From assembly GCA_034926675.1 (NCBI GenBank), contig JAYFQW010000010.1, positions 1-64,000 of the forward strand: a stretch of 64,000 nucleotides of DNA. The letters are read 5' to 3'. The notes under the pieces are model-generated. The model saw only the letters and a list, made by a program, of their open reading frames with translations. It was not told the origin of the DNA and searched no databases. Position numbers and translations under genes: made by a program. Positions within the stretch are counted from its first letter, which is position 1, and every line of letters starts with the position of its first letter. Below, piece after piece: positions 8,322-16,500 of the stretch. The stretch is from Clostridia bacterium (GTDB lineage Bacteria > Bacillota > DTU025).

Positions 8322-8743
8322 TGTCCACCACCGCCAGCCTGCGGTGCGCGCTCCACAGCAAGCGCAAGGTGGGCGCCTCCCGCCTTTCGAATGGCATCGA
8401 TGGTCTGAATGAGCCGTTCGTATCTGACGGATTTGTCCGCTTTGACGATCACAAGCCGATCAGCTTCCGCCCTCAGCCGGGGAACCAGGATCCGCGTCAG
8501 ATCCTCGTCTGACAAGATGCGATCGTCGAAGTAGATGCGCCCCTCGGCATCAACCCCGACCACTAGGTGCTGCTCTCTCAGATCCTTTGCAGTGGCGGCT
8601 CTGGGGAGCTCGAGTGGCATTCCGGCGGTCTCAGTCCGGAATGTGCCAAACACCATGAAGAACAGGACCAAGTAGAACATGATGTCGATCATCGGCAGGA
8701 TCTCGACCCGCAGACGGCGCCCCCTGCGGCTGTTCTCGAACAT
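8318..8743 (-). CDS. exbD: ExbD/TolR-family biopolymer transport protein
   Basis: 141 residues. A basic N-terminus precedes one membrane helix (~18-36) that carries the conserved aspartate in LPMIDIMFYLVLFF, the proton-path residue of the ExbD/TolR family. A periplasmic domain follows (VGVDAEGRIYFDDRILSDED and IVKADKSVRYERLIQTIDAI). It pairs with ExbB to power TonB. The start overlaps the exbB stop and the stop overlaps the tonB start, which points to translational coupling. Confidence 0.92.
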   Translation of the reverse strand: MFENSRRGRRLRVEILPMIDIMFYLVLFFMVFGTFRTETAGMPLELPRAATAKDLREQHLVVGVDAEGRIYFDDRILSDEDLTRILVPRLRAEADRLVIVKADKSVRYERLIQTIDAIRKAGGAHLALAVERAPQAGGGGQ

Positions 8744-9363
8744 CAGTTGGCCCCCCCGTCCGGCCCGGCGGTGATCGAGATGAGCTCGACCACGCGCCTC
8801 TCCATGTCGAGGATTCGATCATCAATCCTAATTGAGAGCCACGTGTACATCGCCATGAGCGGGGCCGCAACGATCAGGCCAGCCGCGGTAGTTATCATCG
8901 CCTCTCCGATTCCCCCTGATAGCTGGGCAGGTGTCGTGAGGTTCGCAAAAGCGGAGAGAACCTGGAAGCTCCTTATTAGCCCGGTTACAGTGCCGAGAAG
9001 TCCTAGAAGAGGCGCCAAAGTGACAAGCCCATCGAGGATGCTCATTCTCCGCTCCATCGCGGAGATCTCCTCTCTGCCAGTAAGCTCCAGAGAGTCCTTG
9101 ATGTACTGCCTCGGCTTGCCGTACGCGGCTATTGCCGTGCGGGCCAGAGCTGCCACTGGGCCTCTGGCGGCCTTGGCCGCCTGCATCGCCTCAACGGCCT
9201 GCCCCTGCGATAGGTGCGCCTTGACGGTGCGCATCAGGGTTTCTGAATTGGCTGGTATGAACACGAGCTGAATAAGCTTGTCGATGGAGACGGCCAGACC
9301 GATCACAGAGCAGAGGATGATCGGGTACATGACCGGTCCACCCATCGATATGTACTTGAGCAT
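8743..9363 (-). CDS. exbB: ExbB/TolQ/MotA-family proton channel protein
   Basis: 206 residues with three predicted membrane helices (~9-33, ~110-135, ~155-180). The family signature is APLLGLLGTVTGLIRSF followed by GGIGEAMITTAAGLIVAAP. It forms the proton channel with ExbD in the inner membrane. It is first in the exbB-exbD-tonB-cohesin-SLH operon, with GGAGG 10 nt before the ATG. The TolQ/TolR pair is an alternative, but a TonB-type protein follows rather than TolA. Confidence 0.92.
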   Translation of the reverse strand: MLKYISMGGPVMYPIILCSVIGLAVSIDKLIQLVFIPANSETLMRTVKAHLSQGQAVEAMQAAKAARGPVAALARTAIAAYGKPRQYIKDSLELTGREEISAMERRMSILDGLVTLAPLLGLLGTVTGLIRSFQVLSAFANLTTPAQLSGGIGEAMITTAAGLIVAAPLMAMYTWLSIRIDDRILDMERRVVELISITAGPDGGAN

Positions 9364-9484
9364 GCGAGCGGATCCTCCTTCACCTGCATATACACCTGCG
9401 GGGCATTACGGACAGTTGTCCATTCTTCTACGTCATCTGCCGGAATTCCTCTAGATTATCCGAGCAGATCCCGTTGGATCCGGC

Positions 9485-9526
9485 AAAAAACCAGCGCGGG
9501 CGAGCCTTGCCTGACCCACCCGCGCG
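9485..9526 (-). terminator. Rho-independent terminator after the dehydrogenase operon
   Basis: On the minus strand GCGCGGGTGG pairs with TCGCCCGCGC across an 11-nt loop, followed by TGGTTTTTTG. It lies about 60 bp after the stop of the FAD-dependent beta subunit gene and separates that operon from exbB. Confidence 0.85.
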
Positions 9527-9584
9527 TGCATGAATAGACGGATCATTGAATGCCTAGGCGCTGCTAAACGTTCCCGCGGCCGGG

Positions 9585-10739
9585 CTATCCGACCACGGTT
9601 GGCTCCAAGACCAGTTCTCCTCTTGCAAATCTGCCGGCATCGAGCATGCTGATGGGGATCGACGTCTTCCCCGTAAGTATAAGCTCTGAAAGGAGCACCC
9701 CAACGATGGGAGCAAGCATGAAGCCGTGGCCCGAGAAGCCATTCGCATTGTAGAAGCCGTGAACCGGGGGGCACTCTCCTAGGATCGGCTGGGCATCGGG
9801 AGACCGATCATACAGCCCGGCCCACTGCCGCACCACGCGGAGTTCGGCGAGGGGCGGCAGAATCGTCACGAGCTTCCGGGCCATCTCATCCAGGAATTCC
9901 ACAGAAGAGCGGATATTGAAGCTCTTCGGCTCACCTGGCATCCCAACTCCCATAATGAAGCTGCCGTGAGGTGTTTGCTGGCAGTAGAAGTCGTGATGGA
10001 ATGAGATCACCATCGGACCCATGCATGCATTCACAGGCTCGGTGATAAGGATCTGATGGCGTTCGCCATACACGGGAAGGTCGATGCCCGCCATGGACGC
10101 AATCTCGCCGGATCGAGCTCCGGCGCAGTTCACGACCGTATTGGTGCTGATCCTGCCCTTGTCGGTGACCACCGCCTGAATCCTATCACTTGATGTCTCT
10201 ATGCCGATCACACTGGTGTGGGTCTGAACCTCAACGCCAAGGCGGCGAGCCGCCTGCACGTAGGCGAATGTGGTATGAAATGGGTTCGCATGCCCGTCTT
10301 CCTGACAGAACGTAGCCCCAACAAGCCTGTCGAGGGATAGAAAAGGCACGATGCCCCTGGCCTCTTCGGGTGTCAGCGTTTTCACATCGATGTCGAGGCT
10401 CCGTTCAAGCTCGACGTTCTTCTTGAACTGGTTCCACTCGTGGTCGGAGTATGCGACCATGAGGTAACCGCTCTGCCGGAACTCCACACCCGGCCGGTAA
10501 TCGAGATACTCGTCCATCTTCTCGAAGATCCGAACAGCCTCCCGGGCCAGGATGCAGTTGTGCCTGGTCCCGAACTGCTGCCTCACTCCCGCTCCGCACC
10601 TTCCGGTGGATCCTGCGGCGGGAGTCGCCTTCTCGATCAGGACCACGTTCTTGCAGCCCGCACGGGCGAGCTCGAAGGCGACTGAGGCGCCTACCACGCC
10701 GGCGCCGATCACTACAACATCAGCGCTGTTCCTACTCAT
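9585..10739 (-). CDS. FAD-dependent amine/imino-acid oxidoreductase, beta subunit (DAO/HcnC-like)
   Basis: 384 residues of the D-amino-acid-oxidase fold. A Rossmann FAD site opens the protein (DVVVIGAGVVGASVAFELAR), GSTGRCGAGVRQQFGT is the expected flavin-contact loop, and GFYNANGFSGHGFMLAP near residue 345 is the C-terminal FAD motif. Homologues are the beta subunits of sarcosine oxidase, proline/hydroxyproline dehydrogenase and HcnC, which oxidise a secondary amine or imino acid and pass electrons to the alpha subunit. The substrate cannot be read from sequence. It overlaps the BFD gene by 8 nt and is last in the operon. Confidence 0.85.
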   Translation of the reverse strand: MSRNSADVVVIGAGVVGASVAFELARAGCKNVVLIEKATPAAGSTGRCGAGVRQQFGTRHNCILAREAVRIFEKMDEYLDYRPGVEFRQSGYLMVAYSDHEWNQFKKNVELERSLDIDVKTLTPEEARGIVPFLSLDRLVGATFCQEDGHANPFHTTFAYVQAARRLGVEVQTHTSVIGIETSSDRIQAVVTDKGRISTNTVVNCAGARSGEIASMAGIDLPVYGERHQILITEPVNACMGPMVISFHHDFYCQQTPHGSFIMGVGMPGEPKSFNIRSSVEFLDEMARKLVTILPPLAELRVVRQWAGLYDRSPDAQPILGECPPVHGFYNANGFSGHGFMLAPIVGVLLSELILTGKTSIPISMLDAGRFARGELVLEPTVVG

Positions 10740-11037
10740 CGCCTTCGCCTTCCTCTCCCTTGGCGATAGTCGATATCATGACCGGCCTTGACGGCGGCCT
10801 GAACGTGGGCATCTCAACATCTTCGATTTTCACTCCTAGAGCATTCGCGAGTTCCCTCGCAATCAGCTGCCTACAGGTCCTGCCCTGGCACTGGCCCATT
10901 CCAGCGCGGGAGACCCGCTTAATCTCATCAATGCTATGATACCCCTGAGCGATCAGGCGGCGAATCTCCGCCAGCGTAATGTCCTCACAACGGCATATAA
11001 TGGTGTTCTCATCCGCCCGGTTCGGCGCCTCGCTCAT
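10732..11037 (-). CDS. BFD-like [2Fe-2S] subunit
   Basis: 101 residues. The Cys pattern CRCED...CQGRTC is that of the bacterioferritin-associated ferredoxin (BFD) domain that binds a [2Fe-2S] cluster. In HcnB and several amine dehydrogenases this domain is fused to the C-terminus of the alpha subunit; here it is a separate gene. The start chosen is the ATG that overlaps the alpha stop (ATGA) and has GAGGGGGG upstream. A longer frame would begin 6 codons earlier. Confidence 0.85.
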   Translation of the reverse strand: MSEAPNRADENTIICRCEDITLAEIRRLIAQGYHSIDEIKRVSRAGMGQCQGRTCRQLIARELANALGVKIEDVEMPTFRPPSRPVMISTIAKGEEGEGDE

Positions 11038-12128
11038 TGCCAGCCCCCCTCGCATACCGTGGCGCAGCTAACGCCGTCGCATATCTTCTGCCCCGTGGGG
11101 CCGGAGCGTATCGCTGCAAGGTCCGCTTTCAGCTGCGCGAGGCGTTCGACGCTGCCGGAGCGCTCGAAGCCAAGGGATTTGGCCGCACATATTCCCGCGA
11201 TCTCTCCACTGATCATCGCAGAGCTTGCTTCCTCCACCCCGCCCGCGTCCCCTGCCACGTACACCGCTGGGTTTGATGTGCGCATATTCCCGTCGCGAAC
11301 AGGAACGTGGCCGCCCAGAACTGGGACGTACCTCATCTGGCAGTCGGTTTGCCACAGAAGATCCACCAAGGGAGTGAGGCCGACAGCGAGACATATCACA
11401 TCGCACTTGACCTCACGTTCGGCGCCTGGCACGGGCAGCCAACGGCTATCGAGCTCCACCGTGACAGCGCCGCGCACGCAATCATCGCCTAGCGCTTTGA
11501 CCACGGTGTGAGATGTCATTATCGGCACGCCGGCTCTTCTGAGCTTGGACGCGTGAACCAGGTATCCGCCGATACACGGCGCCGCTTCCAACACTGCCAC
11601 AACATTCACATGGGCCTGAAGCAGCTGGTAACTGACGATCAGGCCGATGTTGCCGGCGCCGATCATCAGCACCCGATCCCCAGGGACGACGCCGTATACG
11701 TTCATGAGGGTCTGGACTGCGCCTGCTCCGTACACACCTGGAATATCGTTGTTCTCGAAGGCCAGGGATTTCTCAGCTGCTCCAGTGGCGAGTATGAGCC
11801 GCTTCGGCTTCACCTTCACGAATTGCCTGTCGTTCTCGATAGTGAGCACACCGGAGTCGTAGTAGCCGGAGGCGTTGGCGCCCCACATGGTCTCTACGTT
11901 CGGGTGGTGCGCGAGCTTATCGGCGAATATGCCAGGGATCCTAATCCCGCGCGTTCCTGCGAACTGCCTCTCCGAACCGAAGAACTTGTGGGTCTGCTTG
12001 ACCAGCTGACCTCCAGGGACGTCGCTAGAGTCGATCACCAGCGTTTTCGCACCAGCGTCGGCACAGGCCAACGCGGCTGCAAGCCCCGCTGGGCCAGCGC
12101 CTACTACGGCGATATCGTACTCTCTCAA
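11034..12128 (-). CDS. FAD/NAD(P)-binding oxidoreductase, alpha subunit (HcnB-like)
   Basis: 364 residues with two dinucleotide-binding motifs: DIAVVGAGPAGLAAALACAD at the N-terminus and RVLMIGAGNIGLIV near residue 160. A YVAGDAGGVEEASSAMISGE motif near residue 290 is typical of the pyridine nucleotide-disulfide family. CDGVSCATVC at the C-terminus suggests a remnant cluster-proximal loop. It would pass electrons from the beta subunit through the Fe-S proteins to the respiratory chain or another acceptor. The start is TTG with GGGAGG upstream. Confidence 0.85.
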   Translation of the reverse strand: MREYDIAVVGAGPAGLAAALACADAGAKTLVIDSSDVPGGQLVKQTHKFFGSERQFAGTRGIRIPGIFADKLAHHPNVETMWGANASGYYDSGVLTIENDRQFVKVKPKRLILATGAAEKSLAFENNDIPGVYGAGAVQTLMNVYGVVPGDRVLMIGAGNIGLIVSYQLLQAHVNVVAVLEAAPCIGGYLVHASKLRRAGVPIMTSHTVVKALGDDCVRGAVTVELDSRWLPVPGAEREVKCDVICLAVGLTPLVDLLWQTDCQMRYVPVLGGHVPVRDGNMRTSNPAVYVAGDAGGVEEASSAMISGEIAGICAAKSLGFERSGSVERLAQLKADLAAIRSGPTGQKICDGVSCATVCEGGWQ

Positions 12129-12160
12129 CTAGGTCACCGTCCTCCCAGCCGTTCAACTGC

Positions 12161-12472
12161 CTAATCGACCGGCAGCTTGCCATGGCCCGTTTGTGTCTCG
12201 ACCACCATACCTTCCCTCAACGGCTCAGTGCACACCCTAACATTCGGCACACCATTCACAGTCATCAAGCAAGACGAGCAGTTCCCGATGGCACAAAAGA
12301 ACCCCCTCGCACGTCCCAGACCCGGACTGCGGCGGAGGACTCTCACTCCGGCAGCGTGGAGAGCGGCGGCTATAGGCTCTCCATCGGCTCCGGACATCTC
12401 CTTTCCGTCGAAAGTGAACCTCACTTCCTCGCCTGGCGGAAAGCTGAGTATTGGGTGTTCCTTAATTCGCAC
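12161..12472 (-). CDS. [2Fe-2S] ferredoxin-like subunit (HcnA-like, Fer2_4)
   Basis: 103 residues. Motifs GxxFCAIGNCSSCLMTVNG plus a distal Cys give the four ligands of a plant-type [2Fe-2S] cluster as found in HcnA and the small subunits of heterotetrameric sarcosine and proline dehydrogenases. It is first in the four-gene operon and starts at GTG. It follows recN by 70 bp, so read-through from the recN operon is possible. A short GC hairpin in the gap has no T tract. Confidence 0.82.
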   Translation of the reverse strand: MRIKEHPILSFPPGEEVRFTFDGKEMSGADGEPIAAALHAAGVRVLRRSPGLGRARGFFCAIGNCSSCLMTVNGVPNVRVCTEPLREGMVVETQTGHGKLPVD

Positions 12473-12542
12473 TGTCTTTGGCCACAGACCGCCGGGGTCG
12501 GCGGCCTGAGTCCTCCCTCCCCCGTTCGAGATGGCAATCCAC

Positions 12543-14300
12543 TTATGACTTCAACAAACCTCGATTAAGTCCTTCCAATCGCGGAATGAGCGTGAGCATC
12601 TCACGAGCGTGGGCCAGCGTAAGGTCTGATGGATTCTCACCCCCAAGCATTCTGGCTGTCTCAGCTACTCGCTCTTCAGGGTCGAGCTGCATCAGCCTGA
12701 CCTCGGTCCGTCCGCCTGTCTCGGCCTTCTCCACTTTGAAATGGATTCCCGCCACTGCTGCAATCTGGGGCAGATGCGTGACTGCCAGCACCTGTCGGAC
12801 TGATCCTATGGCTGCAAGCCTAGCTGCAACTGCCATGGAGGCCTCTCCTCCGATGCCCTGATCCACCTCGTCAAAGACCATGGTGGGCATGGCATCAGCC
12901 TCCGCCAGCACCGACTTTATGGCCAGCATCACCCTGGACATCTCCCCTCCGCTTGCAATCTTCGCGAGCGGCCTAGGATCCTCTCCACGGTTCGCTGAGA
13001 ACATGAACTCCACGTCATCGATGCCGTCAGGCCCTGCACAGCACTGCGCTCCATTCAGGAGCAGTGGAGATCCGGCATTGTTGCCACGCATCGCCACGCG
13101 GAAAACCGCACTGGGCATGGAAAGCCCCGTAAGCTCAAGGGAGACGTCCCGCTCCAGTTGCACCGCCGCTGTCGCCCTCAGGCGCGATAGTTTCTCAGCG
13201 GCCACGCCTAGCTTCACCGCGATATCCTCGACTGCCGCCTCCAGTTCAAAGGCACGCTCATCAGCAGTGGAGATGCCGGCCAGCTCGGCGCGAGCCGACG
13301 CGCCGTACTCCATAACATCTGCGAGGGAGTCGCCATACTTCCTCTTCAGCCTGGCGATTGCTGCAAGCCTTTCCTCGACTTCGCACAGGCGATCAGGGCT
13401 GAAGTCCACCGAATCCCGATAGGACCTCATGGCGCGGCCAGCATCTGCCGCCAGTTCGCACATGTTGGCCACGGCGTCGCGGGCCGATGCGAGAGAAGGA
13501 TCAATCCTGGCAGCGTAGTCCAGTTCAGAGAGTGCGTCGCCCAGCATATCTGCGGCAGCGTTCGAATCAGGGCTTGAGGACTCATACACCAGTTCATATG
13601 CGCGATCAACAGCCTGGCGCAGTTTCTCCGCGTTGGCCAGAACGGTCCGCTCCGCGGCCAGGATACAGTCCTCGCCTGGCTGTAGCCTTGCGGCCTCGAT
13701 CTCTCCGGCCTGGAACGAAAGGATGTCGGCTCGTTGCGCTCTCTCCCTCGCCAGAGCGCGAAGCGCCATGAGTTCACCCTCGCGCGCCCTCCACTCATCG
13801 TAGAGGCTCCGATATTGCCTCAGTGCCTCCCGGAGTTCGGCGCCTCCGAATGAATCGAGAAGCGCCCGGTGGCGCCGGGGCACAACCAGGGATTGGTAAT
13901 CTTGCTGCCCGTAAATGTCGACCAATTGCTCTCCGATACCTGCGAGGGCAGTTTGCGTCACAATTCTGCCATTCACCCGACACCTTGACCGGCCCTGCCG
14001 TGAGACCTCTCTGAAGACAACCATGGTTCCATCCGGCTCAGGCTCTATGCCCTGCTCTGCAAGGGCATTCTCCACGCCCGAGAGGCCAGATACATCGAAT
14101 ACCGCCTCCACAGTAGCCGACTCCTCGCCTACACGCACCGAATCGGCTGAGGCCCGTCCACCTAAAGCCAGGCCAAGACAGTCGATGACCAGTGACTTGC
14201 CCGCGCCAGTTTCACCCGTAAGCACGTTGAATCCATGCCCGAGCTTCACCCGCATGCGGTCGATGAGGGCGTAGTTTGCCACTTCCATTTCGATCAGCAT
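12543..14300 (-). CDS. recN: DNA repair protein RecN
   Basis: 585 residues, an SMC-like ATPase. The Walker A motif GETGAGKS lies near residue 31 (after YALIDRMRVKLGHGFNVLT). The centre is a long coiled coil. The C-terminal half has the ABC signature LAKIASGGEMSRVMLAI and Walker B TMVFDEVDQGIGG. RecN acts early at DNA double-strand breaks. The internal ATG at 14300 is chosen because it gives the family N-terminus MLIEMEVANYALI; the upstream 43 codons look non-coding and overlap argR. It forms the argR-recN pair common in Firmicutes. Confidence 0.95.
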   Translation of the reverse strand: MLIEMEVANYALIDRMRVKLGHGFNVLTGETGAGKSLVIDCLGLALGGRASADSVRVGEESATVEAVFDVSGLSGVENALAEQGIEPEPDGTMVVFREVSRQGRSRCRVNGRIVTQTALAGIGEQLVDIYGQQDYQSLVVPRRHRALLDSFGGAELREALRQYRSLYDEWRAREGELMALRALARERAQRADILSFQAGEIEAARLQPGEDCILAAERTVLANAEKLRQAVDRAYELVYESSSPDSNAAADMLGDALSELDYAARIDPSLASARDAVANMCELAADAGRAMRSYRDSVDFSPDRLCEVEERLAAIARLKRKYGDSLADVMEYGASARAELAGISTADERAFELEAAVEDIAVKLGVAAEKLSRLRATAAVQLERDVSLELTGLSMPSAVFRVAMRGNNAGSPLLLNGAQCCAGPDGIDDVEFMFSANRGEDPRPLAKIASGGEMSRVMLAIKSVLAEADAMPTMVFDEVDQGIGGEASMAVAARLAAIGSVRQVLAVTHLPQIAAVAGIHFKVEKAETGGRTEVRLMQLDPEERVAETARMLGGENPSDLTLAHAREMLTLIPRLEGLNRGLLKS

Positions 14301-14311
14301 AGCGCCGCCCC

Positions 14312-14770
14312 CTAGGGTTGCTTGCGGAACCTGTTGAGCCTCGACATTATATCTGGCGCGGCCTCCACCGGTTTGATCACCAGGATGATGGTATCGTCGC
14401 CTGCGAGGGTGCCAACTATCTGCGCCCACTCCAAGTCGTCAATGATCGCAGCGACAGCCTGAGCTGCGCCCTCCACCGTTTTCACTACGACCAGATTGAG
14501 GCTGTCCTCGATGTTGACTACAACATCGCGGAACATCCGCTCGATCCTGCGGTTGATGTCCTCCACGTTTCGCTCAGCCGGGATCGAGTAGCGATAGGTG
14601 CCGTTTCCCACCGGGACCTTGATGAGCCTGAGTTCCTTAATATCCCTGGATACCGTGGCCTGGGTCACCGCTATGCCATCCTGTGCCAGCTCAGCCGCGA
14701 GTTCTTCTTGAGTTTGGATGACCCTATTTCGAACGATGTCAAGGATACGCTGGTGTCGCCTTGCTTTCAC
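14312..14770 (-). CDS. argR: Arginine repressor
   Basis: 152 residues. The N-terminal winged helix (KARRHQRILDIVRNRVIQTQ... VTQATVSRDIKELRLIKVPV) binds DNA, and the C-terminal domain contains the arginine-binding and hexamerisation part (VGTLAGDDTIILVIK). It controls arginine metabolism genes, and in Firmicutes it often precedes recN as here. GTG at 14770 with GGGAGG 5 nt before it is preferred over an ATG nine codons upstream. Confidence 0.93.
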   Translation of the reverse strand: MKARRHQRILDIVRNRVIQTQEELAAELAQDGIAVTQATVSRDIKELRLIKVPVGNGTYRYSIPAERNVEDINRRIERMFRDVVVNIEDSLNLVVVKTVEGAAQAVAAIIDDLEWAQIVGTLAGDDTIILVIKPVEAAPDIMSRLNRFRKQP

Positions 14771-14798
14771 ATACGACCCTCCCGGCTGTCTGGGCACC

Positions 14799-15656
14799 CT
14801 AGAGACGGTCCTGTTTGAGCCGTTCCCTCAAGATGCCGTAGAAGTTCTTGGCCCTAGTCCTAATGAAACGCGTCACCTCTGGCGCTCTTCCAACAACAAT
14901 CTCGTCTTCCGACTCGAGCCTGAATCCCACCTGCCCATCCACAGTGACCGCCACCTCGTCATGCGTCGGCTCCACTACGACCCGAACCTGATCGGTGGCT
15001 GCGATAACGAGCGAACGCGAGAACAGGGTGTGAGGGCATATGGGTGTTACAAGGAGAACATCGATGCTTGGGTTGATAAGCGGACCGCCCGCGGAAAGAG
15101 AATACGCAGTTGAGCCTGTTGGGCTGGACACAATGACCCCGTCTGCCGGAAAAGTGACAAAGAACTCGTCGTTTACGTAGATATCCAATTTGACCATCCG
15201 AGAGAAGGCGCCCTTGCTGATGACTATGTCGTTCAACCCAGTGAATCTCGCGATATCGCGCCCGGCGCGCATCACAGTAGCCTCTACCATCATCCTTTCC
15301 TCGACTCGGTAGTCGCCGCTGACCAGCGCCTCCAATGCAGGTTCGATGCTATCGGGCTCCACCTCAGTGAGAAACCCAAGGTTCCCCATGTTCACGCCGA
15401 GTATGGGAATGCGACGATCCGCTGCCCTGCGGGCGACGGAAAGAAGCGTGCCGTCCCCGCCCAGCACTATCACACAGTCAATCCCATCAGGCAGAGGGCC
15501 TTCCCATCCTGAATCGGTCACCGTGTCGATTCCAGACCGGTTCATCCACTCTTCTACCTTGGCAGCAATCCTCGTTGCTTCAGGCTTGGTCCTTTGGACC
15601 ACTATTCCGGCCTTGTTCGTCGCAATCCCTCCCTTCCCGCGTGTTGAGGGATTCAT
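14799..15656 (-). CDS. nadK: NAD kinase
   Basis: 285 residues. Motifs CVIVLGGDGTLLSVAR, NMGNLGFLTEV and SSPTGSTAYSLSAGGPLINP define ATP-NAD kinases, which phosphorylate NAD to NADP. It lies between tlyA and argR, the standard Firmicute order. The start is uncertain: the ATG at 15656 overlaps the tlyA 3' end by 77 bp and has no clear ribosome-binding site, while an even longer frame is unlikely. A non-ATG start closer to ATNKAGIVVQR is possible. Confidence 0.92.
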   Translation of the reverse strand: MNPSTRGKGGIATNKAGIVVQRTKPEATRIAAKVEEWMNRSGIDTVTDSGWEGPLPDGIDCVIVLGGDGTLLSVARRAADRRIPILGVNMGNLGFLTEVEPDSIEPALEALVSGDYRVEERMMVEATVMRAGRDIARFTGLNDIVISKGAFSRMVKLDIYVNDEFFVTFPADGVIVSSPTGSTAYSLSAGGPLINPSIDVLLVTPICPHTLFSRSLVIAATDQVRVVVEPTHDEVAVTVDGQVGFRLESEDEIVVGRAPEVTRFIRTRAKNFYGILRERLKQDRL

Positions 15657-16500
15657 GGGCAACGGCCACGCATTCGGCAACCACCGAGCGACAATCATCG
15701 CCGATCCCCGGTTTCGACGCTGGAAACGCAGATTCTTCACGCCTGGCGCTGCCCTTGCTCAGATGCATCAGGAACTCGATGTTGCCCTGAGGACCCTTGA
15801 TTGGCGAAGCTGTGAATCCCATCACATGGAACCCCGCCTCCACGGCGTACCCGTACACCGCATTCAGAACCTCCTCGTGAACCTGGGCAGACCGCACCAC
15901 CCCGTGCTTGCCCACCTGCTCCCGGCCAGCCTCGAATTGCGGCTTCACCAGACACACTGCCGTGCAGTCCGGCACAGTCACCAGGTACAGAGCCGGAAGT
16001 ATCCTGGATAGCGAGATGAAAGAGACGTCTGCGGTCGCGAAATCAGGCCTCGGATCGAACATCCTGGGAGACAGACTGCGCCCGTTCGTCCTATCGAGCA
16101 CAACTACTCGGGGATCCTGCCTGAGTTCCCAGGCAAGCTGACCGTAGCCCACATCGACGCAGTACACGCGGGCGGCCCCACGTTTGAGAAGGACATCGGT
16201 GAATCCTCCGGTCGATGCGCCGACATCAACTGCTGTGACTCCATCAACATCGATACGAAAGACATCGAGAGCGTGCGCCAGCTTCTCGCCTCCGCGGGAC
16301 GCATACCTCGGACCGCCTTCTATCATGATTTCCGCATCGCACCTGACCATGGCGCCGGGCTTGTCTTCTCGAAGCCCATCAACGCGCACATTCCCAGCGA
16401 GAATCTCGCGCCTGCCTGCTTCACGACTCTCGGAGAGCCCTCTATCGATGATCAGCTGCTCAAGCTTGGCCTTGTGAGGCCGGTCACTTTGGCGAGGCAT
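15580..16500 (-). CDS. tlyA: TlyA-family rRNA methyltransferase / hemolysin-like protein
   Basis: 306 residues. An N-terminal S4 RNA-binding domain (LEQLIIDRGLSESREAGRRE) is followed by an FtsJ/RrmJ-type methyltransferase domain with SAM motif VDVGASTGGFTDVLLKRGA and KPQFEAGREQVGKHG. TlyA proteins 2'-O-methylate rRNA in mycobacteria; hemolysin is a historical name. The start at 16500 overlaps dxs by 17 nt. The C-terminal ~35 residues are an extension reaching into the nadK frame. Confidence 0.9.
   Translation of the reverse strand: MPRQSDRPHKAKLEQLIIDRGLSESREAGRREILAGNVRVDGLREDKPGAMVRCDAEIMIEGGPRYASRGGEKLAHALDVFRIDVDGVTAVDVGASTGGFTDVLLKRGAARVYCVDVGYGQLAWELRQDPRVVVLDRTNGRSLSPRMFDPRPDFATADVSFISLSRILPALYLVTVPDCTAVCLVKPQFEAGREQVGKHGVVRSAQVHEEVLNAVYGYAVEAGFHVMGFTASPIKGPQGNIEFLMHLSKGSARREESAFPASKPGIGDDCRSVVAECVAVAHESLNTREGRDCDEQGRNSGPKDQA

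Noticed and set aside
9585-12472. Calling the four-gene set hydrogen cyanide synthase
   Set aside because: The same architecture serves several amine and imino-acid dehydrogenases; nothing here fixes glycine as substrate.
12489-12506. GC hairpin between recN and the dehydrogenase operon as a terminator
   Set aside because: Short stem and no T tract on either strand; left uncalled.
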